Positions 1-10,935 are shown, numbered from the stretch's first letter. The stretch: 64,000 nucleotides of DNA from Piscicola geometra (GCA_943735955.1 OX030961.1:4976420-5040419), one strand, 5' to 3'. The notes: generated from the sequence alone by a model not told the origin. A program made the numbers and translations.

Positions 1-730
1 CGTGAATAATTCATAACTTTGCGTGTAAAGGATATAAAATATTCGTCAAATGACCGAATATGATAATTTAAAAACGTCCAACTGCAGGTATAAGCCATTG
101 GAAGCTGTTAGAAGGACCATAACGGATTTGATATTAAAACATGGAATAATACTCTGGGAGTTGTACTTGTAAACTGTTTAAATAGCTCAATGAAAAGCGG
201 TGGAAAAGCTTGGTTTTATTGATTATAACTTTGAAAAATCAAAATAAATTTGAAAATAATGTAATTTTTTTTAAAATTAAGATTTAATTTTTTTAATTAT
301 AAAAAGTTTAAATGATCATTGAATTTTAATCAATGAACAGAAGTAGATCTAGGGGGTGGATTATGAAATGAAAAATAAGTATTTTCAGAAGCTTGATAAA
401 AAGTTTCTATTTTTTTCAATTCTCAAATTCTCAGAAATCCTTGAAAATAAAGTATAACATTTTAGAAAATTAATTGTGATAATGAGAATTTTTTAAACAA
501 ATTGTAGTAATAAAAAAATCTTTTTTTAAATAAAATTTTTTCAACAAAATTTTTTTTTTATCTTAAAACTCTTTGATGTATTGATTTATTTATAATGTCA
601 AAATGTGCACATTAAACTCTAAATTATTAATTTCATGATAAATTACAGTCATCTACAGCTTTTTTTACGCCATTACAAGAAAAAGAAAAGCAGAAACAGA
701 AAATTGTCTAAAAAAGGATATAAAATGAAA
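1..730. other. AT-rich sequence without a recognised gene
   Basis: This stretch is strongly AT-rich, with many homopolymer A and T runs. No reading frame shows protein-like composition or family similarity, and no RNA gene or ordered repeat is visible. It may be an intron or flank of the gene whose possible last exon lies at 815-913. Confidence 0.5.
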
Positions 731-814
731 AAGTGGTATTTTATAAGAGTGACACCTGCAGCAGTATTTCATCATCGTACTCGCAAACTTCTAATCTGAT
801 ATGTTCTTTTTCAG

Positions 815-913
815 CTGCGACTAGTGAACTTTCACGATCATCTGCACCAACAACTAAAATGCAACATTATCACCAGCGTTATGTGGCAGATGTTTCGTGT
901 ATGGTGGTTCTGA
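815..913 (+). CDS. Possible terminal exon of an unidentified gene
   Basis: A pyrimidine-rich acceptor (TGTTCTTTTTCAG) ends at 814 and is followed by 32 open codons and a TGA at 911-913. The frame reads LRLVNFHDHLHQQL and later VMWQMFRVWWF, which looks like an amphipathic C-terminus. A possible polyadenylation signal AATAAA lies near 1143. If real, this is the last exon of a plus-strand gene entering from the left edge. I do not recognise the family. Another frame across the same bases is also open, so the call rests only on the acceptor and the composition. Confidence 0.2.
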   Translation: MRLVNFHDHLHQQLKCNIITSVMWQMFRVWWF

Positions 914-1602
914 TAAAACGACCAATGTTTTGAGAAAAAAAATTCTTGAAAAGTTATTGGAAGCCTTCTCAAAACTTTTAATTAGTTTTAAGAAAAAAAT
1001 TCTCTCGAAACATGAAAAACTCTCATTACAGCCACCCCCTTCTAAAAAACCATAGATCCGCACGTGAAACATCGACTTGATCGGGAGTTAAGGGCCATAA
1101 TTAAAGATTTTTATCTTTTATTCACCAATTATTCACATACCGAATAAAATATCATAAGACCGTCACATTGCACAATCCCTGTGTTAGAGTCAAATTTAGA
1201 CAGGCATACATCGAAATGAAGCGTATATGTACATTGTGTACATTGTGTACACTTGAAGTGTTAGGTAATTCCATTTAAATAGATTACGATGCAAATTACC
1301 ACACAAACAACGATTTATGAAATGATTCAGTGAATGGGGGGGGGGGGGGGGTGAAAGAGGGAGGGGTTGATGAGGGGAGCGTGGTTGGTATTTGTGGGTG
1401 TGAGAAGTGATTGATGGGGGTGTGAATTGAAATTGAACAATAAATATGAAAATATCAACGGCGCGTACCAGTTGACTCAAGAAGCATCACAATAAGTACA
1501 CAAGTAACTCTATACCCGAACTCTACTGCGACATCCACATTCACCGCCCATTCGTCCTGCCGCGCAAATAAAAGCCTCCTGACCTCTTATCTGTGCCCAC
1601 TC

Positions 1603-1603
<1 letters not shown>

Positions 1604-1651
<48 letters not shown>

Positions 1652-1692
1652 ATGATGATGATGATTATGATGATGATGATTATGATGATGAT
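1604..1692. repeat. (ATG)n trinucleotide microsatellite
   Basis: A nearly pure ATG/GAT tract with a few ATT interruptions lies about 100 bp past the golgin stop codon, on the 3' side of that minus-strand gene. Homopolymeric Met, Ile and His reading frames over it are artefacts. Confidence 0.9.
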
Positions 1693-1798
1693 CATGATGA
1701 TGATCATTCACTACAAAACCCATAACACCATCCATCAACAACAAATCACCTACAAAACCCCTATTACCAGCCACCCGCAAACACCATCAAGACCACCA

Positions 1799-2577
1799 TC
1801 ATGCATGGATGGAGGGGGGTGGGTGGAGAGAGGGTGGCAAGGGAGGTCTGGAACCGAACCAGGAGGTCTTCCACACCAGCGTGTCTTTGAGGAGGGCCTC
1901 TTCTTCCCTGGAAAACTGGAGCAACACTGACACGATCTTCATCAGCTGCATCGCCTGCATGCGTTGGTTGGTGGAGAGGACTGTAGGTGGCTTGTGGGTT
2001 ACATTATTAAAGTAAATACAACCGGAAAAGCACAACAAAATAGAAAATAGCGAAAACAACGATAGATACAATAGCAACACGCCAATAAATACAACACTAA
2101 CAAACCTAACACCAACAAGAACAACATCACCAACAAATACATTTTAATACCAACAACAACAGCGCAGCTGGTCGAGGCTATACTCACCAGACAGCGCAAC
2201 AACAGTACCGAACTTTAACAATAATAACAACAACATATACAACAACAACAACATATACAACAACAACAACAACAACATATACAACAACAACAACATATAC
2301 AACAACAACAACTTATACAACAACAAAAACAACCTCATCCTCTTTACTGAGCAGGAATTTCATGAGAACATGCCTGAGATACATGAAGTTGGTGTCGTTC
2401 AAGTTTTTGTTGTTGTTGTTGTTGTTGTTCATCGTTGTGGAGTTGTTGTTGTTGATAGTGTAAGGATAGTTATCGGTGCTGCTGATACTAGTAGTCTGGT
2501 TCACGAAGAAGTCTGCTGACATGTTGGAAAGAGTTTTGCGGTGTTGAGGATGATTACCCTCATTATTATTGTTATTT

Positions 2578-2618
<41 letters not shown>

Positions 2619-2913
2619 ATTATTACTATTACTATCAGTACAGACAACAAGTTCTGCATGCGACATATCAGAGTCGCTAGTACTTTCGGCACTGAAGTTT
2701 ATGTTGCTGTTGCTGCTACTCAATGTTTTTTTATCATTGTTTTCGTTATTATTAATATTGTTGTTGTGGTTGTTGAGGTTGTTGCAGCTGTTGTTGTTTG
2801 TGTTGCTCTTGTCGTAGGCGTGCAAGGTAACGTTGGTGTACGAAGTACTACTCATTATGTTCGCCTTCTTTTGGTGAATGTTGCTATTATAACTATTATT
2901 GTTGTTGTTGTTT

Positions 2914-2956
<43 letters not shown>

Positions 2957-3059
2957 GCATATTGAGTTCTTTGTGGAAGAGTTTCTTCATGTCGAGCAGC
3001 TTCTGCTCCATCTTCTTGAGCGCCTGCCGTGATGATGATGACGATGATGATGATGATGG

Positions 3060-3123
<64 letters not shown>

Positions 3124-5105
3124 GATAACAATAATAAAAATAATAAAATTTATTATTATTATTAATTAATTATATGGTGATCATGATCTTTATGATGATG
3201 ACGATACCTTGTTCTTTTCTTTGAGTTCTTCTTCGTGTTGTGAGGATGCTTGCATGGCATTTTGTGAGCATGTTTCTAACTGTGTCTTCAACTCTTTTAT
3301 CTGTATAAATGAATGGATGGAAGAATTAATAAATGGATGGATATATCAAAAGAGAATGAATGAGAAAAAAGGGAAGGATAGGCATAAAATGAATATTATA
3401 CACACACCCATGACCACATCACAAACAGCCACAACAACCACCACTACACCACAACACACACCTCACTACGCAACGACGCATTACTCTCCTCCATCTTTTG
3501 CATCCTTCCTTCCTCCTCCGTCAATCTGCGACTGGATGAGTCACACAGGCGTCTGAGGCGCAGTAGTTGTGTGTTTAATTCGGTGATTTCTGCTTGTGTG
3601 ATCTCCGCAGTCTTTTGGTGATCTTCCCTCTCCATTGAAAGGGCCTTGTTTTCTGTTTTTGGTGGTAATTTGAGTCGAACTTTGATTAAAAGTAGATTTT
3701 TAAGTTAATAGATTTGTAATTATACTTGAATAGACATGAAGAAGTTATTTACTAATTTTAATGAAAAAACTTTTTAGATTTCATAAATTAATAAAATTAA
3801 AATAATTTCATAAATAAATACATTAATTAATTTTCCTAATTGATACAATTATAATTATAATTGAACACAAAAACTATGAGATTATGCAAACGAACCAGAA
3901 ACAAGGTCATCGATTCTGTGGTTTGCATCTTCTAGTTGTTTGCTCAAAGCCTCGACGACTGACTCCTTGGCCATCAACTCTCTCTTCAGCACCTCCATCT
4001 CCGCATAGAGGTCTTCGTCGTTCTTGTTTGGAAGAAGTGTCTCGAGTTCACGAAGACAAATGTCGTTTTGGTTTTCAACGTTTATTAGTGGTGTGTTGGA
4101 GGTGGAAATTGGGATGTTGTTGTTGTTATGGCTGTTGTTAGTGTTGATTGCGTGTGTGATGGTGGTAGTGGAATTTTTTTCTTTTTTGTTGTTGTTGTTT
4201 ATTTTGTTGCTGGTAGAAGGGAATGTGTTGTCAGTGTTGTCTGCAGTGAAGCTTGTCAAGGTGGGTGCTGTTGTGTTTGTTGTTGCGGAGGTAGTTGCAG
4301 CATATTTGCTGTCTTTTGTAGTGTTGTGGTTGTTGTTGTCGTTTTGTTCATTGCTTTCACTACTACGACTGTTTCTGTTGTTTTGGTTGTTGTTTGTTGT
4401 TGTTGTTGTTGGTGGTGGAGTAGCGTCGAGAGAAACATCTAAGGCAGATGGTAGATGCTGGAAAAAAAAGGTAAATCAAAGAATATAGATAATATAGATG
4501 ATGAGATTATGATGCTGATGATTGATATTGCTGTGATAATAAGAAAAATAAAATATTGATAAAGCTGATGATAATGATAATGATGATGTCAGATGGTCAC
4601 AATTAAGCTATCATGGAATGCACAAGCACCTGGTAGGAGTGTCTAATGGCATTACTTGACGCCTTGTGTTCATCATAGCCCAGGCTCTGGAATGATCTTC
4701 CAAACCAGATTAACAAAAGAGTTTTTGAAAAATATTCAAAAAATAAATATTTGGAAATAAATGTTATTGAAACATTGTTTTTGAAGTAATCAAGAATGAG
4801 AGGAAAAATTTACTTTTGAGAAGTGATGGAAGTTCTGCGCAGGTCTGAAGAAGTTGAACCTGGTCGGCCTGTTGAAAAGGAAGGTAACCCACTTTTGAAG
4901 CTAGATCCATTTATAAATTTTATGAACTAAGAAATTCAGACTGAATAAAAATAGAAAGATATTTAATGAGCCCAAAAAATAGAAAACATATTAAAATGTA
5001 GAAAAGTTATTTGGAAAAGTTTGTTATGACACTACCTGAGTTGTGGACAGGAATGTGGAAGGACTGGTCTTTTTCTTGGATAGTCTGCTTAAGTTTCCGG
5101 AACAT
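1799..5105 (-). CDS. GOLGA1: Golgin-97 (GRIP-domain golgin), 8 exons, 623 aa
   Basis: Exons, high to low: 5105-5036, 4868-4814, 4684-4630, 4457-3896, 3652-3462, 3300-3208, 3023-2334, 1954-1799; 1872 nt. The family is a trans-Golgi coiled-coil tether that binds ARL1 through a C-terminal GRIP domain. The start MFRKLKQTIQEK resembles the human golgin-97 start. The last two exons encode the GRIP domain (about residues 554-603): NFMYLRHVLMKFLLSKEDE spliced to AMQLMKIVSVLLQFS, then a tail with SWFGSRP as in golgin-97. The ARL1-contacting Tyr is Tyr557. Coiled coil is seen in exons 4 (end), 5, 6 and 7 (start). Exons 4 and 7 carry long Asn-rich low-complexity tracts. The protein is shorter than the human one (about 767 aa). 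Exons 2 and 3 are small and were chosen by phase, so they are the least certain. Confidence 0.85.
2217..2333. repeat. (CAA)n/CATATA-interrupted microsatellite in the last golgin intron
   Basis: Runs of ACAACAACA interrupted by CATATA follow directly after the donor of golgin exon 7 (minus strand). They are the non-coding neighbour of the (TTG)n tracts that encode poly-Asn inside exon 7. Confidence 0.7.
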
Positions 5106-5600
5106 ATTTTGAGTTTTCGAAAACAATGTCTTAAATTTGTAGACCTTTAAACTTTAAAGTTATTTTAGGTATTTTATCTTTGTGTATATTTTAATTTAAA
5201 TTGTTATATTTGGGCTGAAAACTATTATAAAAAGATCTCAGATTTTGTAAATACAAATATGTACAAATTGATAACTTTGAAACTAAAAGAATGAAACAAA
5301 ATTATTCATCTATTTATAAAGAATTGTTTACATGAACACGTTTCGTCTAATGAAAAGCAAATTTTATTATTCTTTTCAATTATTTTTTTCAGTAGTTTAA
5401 TACTTTAAAAAATCAATGATATTGAACTATTTATTTTAAAAATAATATTTATAGTTTAATTATTAATAATTTCACAACGTTTAATAAATTATTAAATAAT
5501 TATTAATACTTATTATTTTTCATAGCCAATTTGAATTCAAGAGTCAAGATTTTAAATAACATAGATATAGTATAATATATATAGGTAGTCGCATGTCCCT
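5106..5600. other. AT-rich spacer upstream of the golgin gene
   Basis: Very AT-rich sequence between the golgin start codon and the duplicated element. It probably includes the golgin promoter and 5' UTR, but I see no clear core-promoter motif and no ORF. Confidence 0.4.
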
Positions 5601-5741
5601 TTAAATTTAAAGAGTTTGACGTTACAAATCTAAACTATATTTTTGTCCGCGTATTTTTCAATTCTCGAGACGTATGAAATTACTGTGTTCACTTTTTATT
5701 TATTTTATAAATATTACGTATGCATAAACAGCCTGTTTGGT

Positions 5742-5770
5742 CCAAAGACTGTTTATTAAACAGTCTTTGG
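5742..5770. repeat. 29-bp perfect palindrome
   Basis: CCAAAGACTGTTTA, a central T, then its exact reverse complement TAAACAGTCTTTGG. The matching place in the second direct repeat (about 6466-6475) keeps only part of one arm, so one copy has gained or lost an arm. It could be an element terminus, a protein-binding site or a hairpin. Confidence 0.85.
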
Positions 5771-6003
5771 TTACATCAAAATGTTCATAGAACATTCTAG
5801 AATAGTCTCAGCTGCATATATATAAGGTAGAACGCATGTGTACAGAGAAATCTTCTTGGAAAGTGAGTGATACTTTTAGTTTTAATTGTTTTGTGAATAG
5901 CACACTAACTAAATTAGGCCGTCAATTTTTGTTTTCTAATCCTTATTTTTGATCTATCCTATGATATGGTTTCAAAAATTCCATTTCTCTATCAAATCGC
6001 GGG

Positions 6004-6086
6004 ACAGAGCAGCAACTCCCCGAAAGAGGTGCTTAGTTGACAAAGTTGTCAAATAGTATTTTAACTTTAGGGAGTTGCTGCTCTGT
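6004..6086. repeat. 17-bp inverted repeat with a 49-nt loop
   Basis: ACAGAGCAGCAACTCCC (6004-6020) pairs perfectly with GGGAGTTGCTGCTCTGT (6070-6086), just upstream of the ORF-homologous segment of the left copy. The right copy lacks it. It may be a small foldback insertion or a structured leader. Confidence 0.8.
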
Positions 6087-6564
6087 TCAGGGATTGATGA
6101 ATGAGAAGTTTGACTTGAGGGCTTTTGTTAAAGAGACTTATGCAAAGCCATCAGAACCACTTCTGAATGGTTTTGTCTATTCTCTTTTTACTGAGCCTGC
6201 TAGGGGTAAGAGGCGTCTCAAGTGGAAAGAAGTAATAAGCAATTTAAAGGATAGGCTGATTAGTTTTATAATTAAAGCGTTCATTTAAATTAGTTAATGA
6301 GCTAAAACTTAGAATAAGTAGGCTTGTAGGTTTTCCTGAAAATTTAAAGAGTTTGACGTTACAAATCTAAGCTATATTTTTGTCCGCGTATTTTTCAATT
6401 CTCGAGACGCATGAAATTACTGTGTTCACTTTTTATTTATTTTATAAATATCACGTATGCATAAACAATCTTTGGTTACATCAAAATATTCATAGAACAT
6501 TCTAGAATCGTCTTAGCGTCTTAATTTTTTTCTCAACAGATTACTACGATATTCGTATTCGACC

Positions 6565-7365
6565 ATGGAAGTAAAGAATAGTGAGCGTGCTGGTGTGTTG
6601 ATGAATGAGAAGTTTGACTTGAGGGCTTTTGTTAAAGAGACTTATGCAAAGCCATCAGAACCACTTCTGAATGGTTTTGTCTATTCTCTTTTTCCTGAGC
6701 CTGCTAGGGGAAAGAGGCGTCCCAAGTGGAAAGAAGTATTAAGCAATTTAAAGGATAGGCTGATTAGTTTTACTGTCAATGATCGCACAATTAGTTACGC
6801 AATCGCTAATGTTTATGGTTCAATAAATAGATTAAGAAAGAATAACAATATAAGTGAAATTGTATTATTTCTTAATAATCCGTTTAAGTACCAACCCTCA
6901 ATAATTATTAATTCTAGGCCTGATCAATTGATTGCAAGTGTACCACAATCAACTACTAGTACCTTAGTGGCTAATATATCAAGCTCTAGGCGTTTAGATA
7001 AAACTTGTAGGAGATGTGGGCATAGGAAATTATCATTAAGGCGTTCATTTAAATTAGTTAATGAGCTAAAACTTAGAATAAGTAGGCTTGCAGGTTTTCC
7101 TGAAAAGTACAGGGTTTTGAAGCGGCAGTCCAACAGAAGAAAGGATTCCATAGGAATGTGGAAATCCAAGTACCAGCAAGAGAAGGCCAAGAACCAAGTT
7201 AATTCTAATAGCTTAAATTCAATTAATAAACTTAAGTTAAGTAAGGCTTTAATTACAAAGCAAATGAGAGCTAATAGAAATAAAGATCTCTTAATAAAGA
7301 GCCTTAATGAAAAAGTAGATAGGTTAAGTAATGTCTTATCAATGTGCGGTTCCAGGTTGCAGTAA
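6565..7365 (+). CDS. 266-aa ORF of an unrecognised element
   Basis: The ORF opens at ATGGAAGTAAAG, in a good start context (ACC before ATGG). An N-terminal part of about 110 residues (PEPARGKRRPKWKEVLSNLK) is followed by a Ser/Thr-rich linker, a short Cys pair (CRRCGHRKLS) and a Lys/Arg-rich, Leu-spaced C-terminal half that looks coiled-coil and nucleic-acid binding. No catalytic motif of a known transposase, reverse transcriptase or recombinase is visible. The 5' 170 bp recurs in the left copy, so the ORF belongs to a repeated unit. Its 3' end overlaps the next feature in another frame. It might be an accessory protein of a P-element-like transposon or a host gene caught in a local duplication. 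Function unknown. Confidence 0.5.
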   Translation: MEVKNSERAGVLMNEKFDLRAFVKETYAKPSEPLLNGFVYSLFPEPARGKRRPKWKEVLSNLKDRLISFTVNDRTISYAIANVYGSINRLRKNNNISEIVLFLNNPFKYQPSIIINSRPDQLIASVPQSTTSTLVANISSSRRLDKTCRRCGHRKLSLRRSFKLVNELKLRISRLAGFPEKYRVLKRQSNRRKDSIGMWKSKYQQEKAKNQVNSNSLNSINKLKLSKALITKQMRANRNKDLLIKSLNEKVDRLSNVLSMCGSRLQ

Positions 7366-7389
7366 TGACAAAAAACAGTTTTTTCACAG
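7331..7389 (+). CDS. Candidate first exon of a THAP-type zinc-finger protein
   Basis: In the +1 frame relative to the 266-codon ORF, an ATG at 7331 opens MSYQCAVPGCSNDKKQFFHR and reaches a donor CAG|GTATTT after 7389. The start Met-x3-Cys-x4-Cys followed by a Phe/His-Arg pair is the N-terminal signature of the THAP zinc finger, found in P-element-type transposases and their domesticated relatives. The remaining THAP residues (a later C-x2-H, the AVPTIF box) would be in downstream exons, and I could not find them. The overlap with the longer ORF is 35 bases. It may be a relic. Confidence 0.4.
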
Positions 7390-7900
7390 GTATTTCATTA
7401 GCTATAAAATACGACAATGCTTGTATCATTGTCTAAGTAGTTTTTTATTTTTAAACTTATTGAATATTAAGTTATGCCACAATTTCACCCAATCAATCAA
7501 TTAATCTATTACATAAATTTTTTCTTATATTTCTAAATTCAAACATTATAATTAGCTACTAATTTGTATAATGAACTTTTTTACAATTTAAATTTAAAGA
7601 TTTCCAAAAGACTTGAAGAATGAATGAAAGTTGGTCATATTCAGAAATAAAGAAAAGATTTTAAAAGACCATGAATGAGTCTGCAGTAGGCATTTTTCTT
7701 CAGAAATTTATGAACCATATCCCATGTATAAATTTAAATTATTTTATTCTTTATATTAATTATTTATATATATGTGACTGATCTTTTATCAATGTCCAGC
7801 TTTTTAATAAAAATACATAGTTGTTTCCATATGAAAACATTTTATTGAATCAAATAAAACAAATGAAAGGTAGTGTCTAAATTTTATTTAAAACATAATT
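7390..7900. other. AT-rich interval without a recognised gene
   Basis: AT-rich sequence between the THAP-like exon and the possible UBE2S first exon. If the THAP protein is real, this would be its first intron. No convincing second exon was found. Confidence 0.4.
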
Positions 7901-9873
7901 ATGAACATGAAAAAAGTAACTAATGAAACTAAGTCCTCCCTAGTTCCCAACAAGAGAGGCTCTTGGAAGGCTTCATCAACTAAAATTTAATATCCTAGAA
8001 TATCTAAAAAAAAGCTCTGGTCGCAGTCTTTTGAAGTTCGGCAGTGTATTGTTGTTCAAAGCTGGAAACGATTGACTGAAAGACTGAGACAAAAATGTTC
8101 GGTTACCAATTTCAAGAATTAAAACTCAATCCAACAAGTAAAATGTAAACCATAAGTGTTTTTTTAACAACTGGTAAGTATAATAAATATATTTAATATT
8201 ATACAATTAGAATATCTTATATCGCTCTTTCTGATACAGAAATAAACAAAGTCACAGTATACTTTTCTTTCTATGTTGGACAATTTGAATAACCGTCTAG
8301 TATAATTGACAGAATATGTTTCATATTTTGAATCGAGTGTTACATTTGAAAAAAAAAAGTTTTCAAATATGGTTCAAATTGAATGTTTTTGTTTTAATTT
8401 TTGAATAATTGTGAGACCTGTTTGTATCATTAAAAAAAATAATTTATACTTTTTTTAATATATTATAATATTTTAAAACATATCTTTTATGTTTTTATTA
8501 TTAGTTTTATTTGAAAATCAAAAAAAAAAAAAATTATTCTTCCATCCCTCTGACCAATCTTCAATTAGCTTAATATTTAAATCTTTGGTAACATCCGACC
8601 TAAAATATTTTCAAAATTTCAAAATTAAAAAAATAATAACTAAAGGCCGGTAAAATTTTAAATACAAAAATATGTCTTCAGTAAGGATTTTTAAATAAAT
8701 TCTTATTCATTTACATTTTATATTTGTATGTGATAAAATCATAATAAATATTACGATTTCTGAATAAAACAAATGAAAATAATATTTGACAGAGCAATGT
8801 AGAAAACCTTACTCCAAACATAATTCGCTTGGTGACGAAGGAGCTGCTAGAACTGCAAAAGAATCCCCCAGAAGGCATAAAAACCAGTCTTAACGAATCC
8901 GACGTAACTGATATACAAGCGGTGATTGAAGGACCTGGTAATATAATTTTTTCTTTTTTAAATTTTTAACATTAAGTAAAAGAACATTGTTTTAAATTAC
9001 ATTAAGAAATTTTGGTCACTCTTAGACTAAGACTTAGTTTTTGAATAACAATTTAAAATTTTGTCCCATCAGAAGATACTCCCTATGCAAATGGAAATTT
9101 CTTGGTGAAGCTCGTGTTGAGTCGAAACTTTCCAACAACACCCCCAAAGGCGTTTTTTGTTACAAAGATATTTCATCCGAACGTCGCCAATGATGGGGAG
9201 ATATGTGTGAACACCCTGAAGAAGGACTGGCAATCCACTTATGGAATCAAACATGTGCTGCTTGTGAGGGAGATTATCAATATATGTATATTTAAATATT
9301 TCTATATCATTAATTTAAGATTATTTAGGTCTTGCTAAATATATATTATAAACTTACTAACTAAGATTGAAAAAGAGTATTTCAATCTTATCATAATATA
9401 ACTTTAATAACAGACTAAATTCTCAAATTTTAATTTCTTCCAGACAATAAAGTGTCTTCTCATAGTGCCGAATGCGGAATCTGCTCTGAATGAGGAGGCT
9501 GGCAAGCTGTTGCTGGAAGAATACGACCAATACTTCTCCAGGGCCAAGCTTCTCACCGACATCCATGCAAAACCTTCTTCTTTCAAGTTATTATTTTATT
9601 AAATTTTTTTATTTTATTTTTTTAAAAACTTAATTAATGATATTCAGTTAACTTGATGATGGAGGGATGTATGCTGTGAGGATAATAAATTTAGATGTAG
9701 ATTTGTTTTTAAATTGTATTTATTCTCATTATTTAAGTATTCATTTTTTTATATTTTACATTCACAATCAATAATTATCACACACCAGAAACAGCTTTAA
9801 AGAAATGAATGAAAAAAATTCAGCTCCAGAGAAGAAGAAAATTGACCGAAAAAGATTTTTGAAACGATTATAA
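7901..9873 (+). CDS. UBE2S: Ubiquitin-conjugating enzyme E2 S
   Basis: Well-supported exons: 8793-8937, 9073-9263, 9444-9586, 9795-9873. A tiny first exon 7901-7915 (MNMKK, donor GTAACT) fits the phase but is weak. In animals UBE2S elongates Lys11-linked ubiquitin chains on substrates of the anaphase-promoting complex. [18 protein letters not shown] matches the human N-terminus (SNVENLPPHIIRLV). The UBC fold continues through [15 protein letters not shown] and the active-site [12 protein letters not shown] (catalytic Cys), then [19 protein letters not shown]. The last exon encodes a Lys-rich linker ending in DRKRFLKRL, equivalent to the C-terminal LR tail (human KKRALRRL) that docks on APC/C. 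Length is about 190 aa against 222 in human; the loss is in the linker. The exon 5 acceptor could also be six bases upstream, still in frame. Confidence 0.9.
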
Positions 9874-10935
9874 AACCCACTAATTCATCTCTAAATTCTA
9901 TTTATTTATTTAATTTATTGTTTTTTTATCTTAATCAAAATCTGGAGTTTTGATAATACATTCTGTGGAGAACTATAGCAATTAGATGGTGTGTCATTCA
10001 ACATAATATAATTCAAGTGTTCTCCATAGTGCCATCACTCCACCACAGCTACTACGGCGCCTCCCACAGTTTCTTAAGTCTGGTCCTTTCTCTTAACTGG
10101 TTTTACACTTGTCATTTGTATGTTTAGCAATGTTTGCATGTTTGTTTAAAAAAAATAGCAAACCAATCTTGTACACTCGATTGACTACTATGAAGAGATA
10201 AAAATGAATTGCTTTCAAGTGTACCACTCATCTCTCTCCATAGTTTAGTATTGGCAGTATCAGTAAATATATAGTCGTTTTTATATAACAATCGGGCACG
10301 CAACTCAATACTTGGGGTTTCGGTTTAGTGATAATTATAGCTGTCTAAAACAAAACTATTCATTGCTTACTTAAATATTCGTATCAAAACAGAAGTTTAA
10401 AATGCTTTTTTAAGTGGGGGGAGGGGGATCTGGGCCCCAGGATCGTCCATGCTGGGTAGGACCCCCCAAAGATTTGCAGCAGATCGCCACCCCTGAAGCG
10501 GATCCCTTCACTACACAAAATTGGAAAGGTATGAACCCCAGGACCTTCCAGGATTGCCGCCCATGCATTACACCCATCATGTTGGAATAGTCAGGTGGCT
10601 GCAAGGTTATTTTATGACTCAACAAATGTTTATTGACTTTAAATGACACGATAAAACCTAAATATCTTTTTGGAATTAGCATATAACACACGATGAGAGA
10701 TAGTAGAATATTCATTGAACTGCTGTGAATTGTTCTGGCTATGGAAGACAGTCGTGACTTGTGATGCGTGCTCCTCAGTTTGTTTTTAAACGTTTGTTCG
10801 ATAAGATTGAATTCATTTAAAGGGTGTTGTAGAGAAGATGGGTTTTTGAAGAATTTATGAATTTTCTATGAATGTTTTTATTGTCCTATTTACCTTTGAT
10901 GAAGCTTTAAAGTCATTATAAAAAAATTAAACAAA
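9874..10935. other. Intergenic, with a GC-richer patch of unknown nature
   Basis: Mostly AT-rich. A distinct GC-rich block at about 10415-10600, beginning with a G-run and rich in CCCC and GGATC words, stands out and may be a repeat fragment. A 101-codon minus frame crosses it but resembles no family I know. The promoter of the downstream membrane-protein gene should lie near the right end. Confidence 0.4.

Larger units (their letters stand above)
5605..6345 (+). mobile_element. Left, internally deleted copy of an unrecognised duplicated element
   Basis: The sequence from about 5605 (TTTAAAGAGTTTGACGTTAC) to 5812 recurs at about 6346-6515 with few differences. After a 280-bp stretch found only here, which includes TATATATAAGG at about 5818, bases 6094-6265 repeat the start of the 266-codon ORF (MNEKFDLRAFVKETY). 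The sequence then jumps to bases matching 7038-7107 of the right copy and joins the next direct repeat. About 770 bp of the ORF is therefore missing. The longest frame here (6037-6288) is a broken relic. Direct repeats flanking a shared ORF suggest a mobile element or tandem duplication. The family is not recognised. Confidence 0.6.
6346..7389 (+). mobile_element. Right, longer copy of the unrecognised element
   Basis: It begins with the same direct repeat as the left copy (6346-6515). A pyrimidine-rich acceptor-like TTTTTTTCTCAACAG ends at about 6540, 24 bp before the ATG of the 266-codon ORF. The copy then runs through the ORF and the overlapping THAP exon. The outer boundary on the right is not defined; no terminal inverted repeat or target-site duplication was found by eye. 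Confidence 0.5.

Noticed and set aside
3882..4488. Plus-strand Val/Leu/Cys-rich frames over the golgin exons
   Set aside because: Antisense shadows of the Asn/Thr-rich exon 4. The minus strand has matching splice phases and golgin similarity.
5605..6515. Direct repeats 5605-5812 and 6346-6515 as LTRs of a retrotransposon
   Set aside because: There is no primer-binding site, polypurine tract, gag or pol motif, and the repeats do not enclose a retroviral-type gene.
10410..10715. 101-codon minus frame
   Set aside because: It spans a GC-rich patch with G-runs. No recognised domain, and no splice or promoter context.
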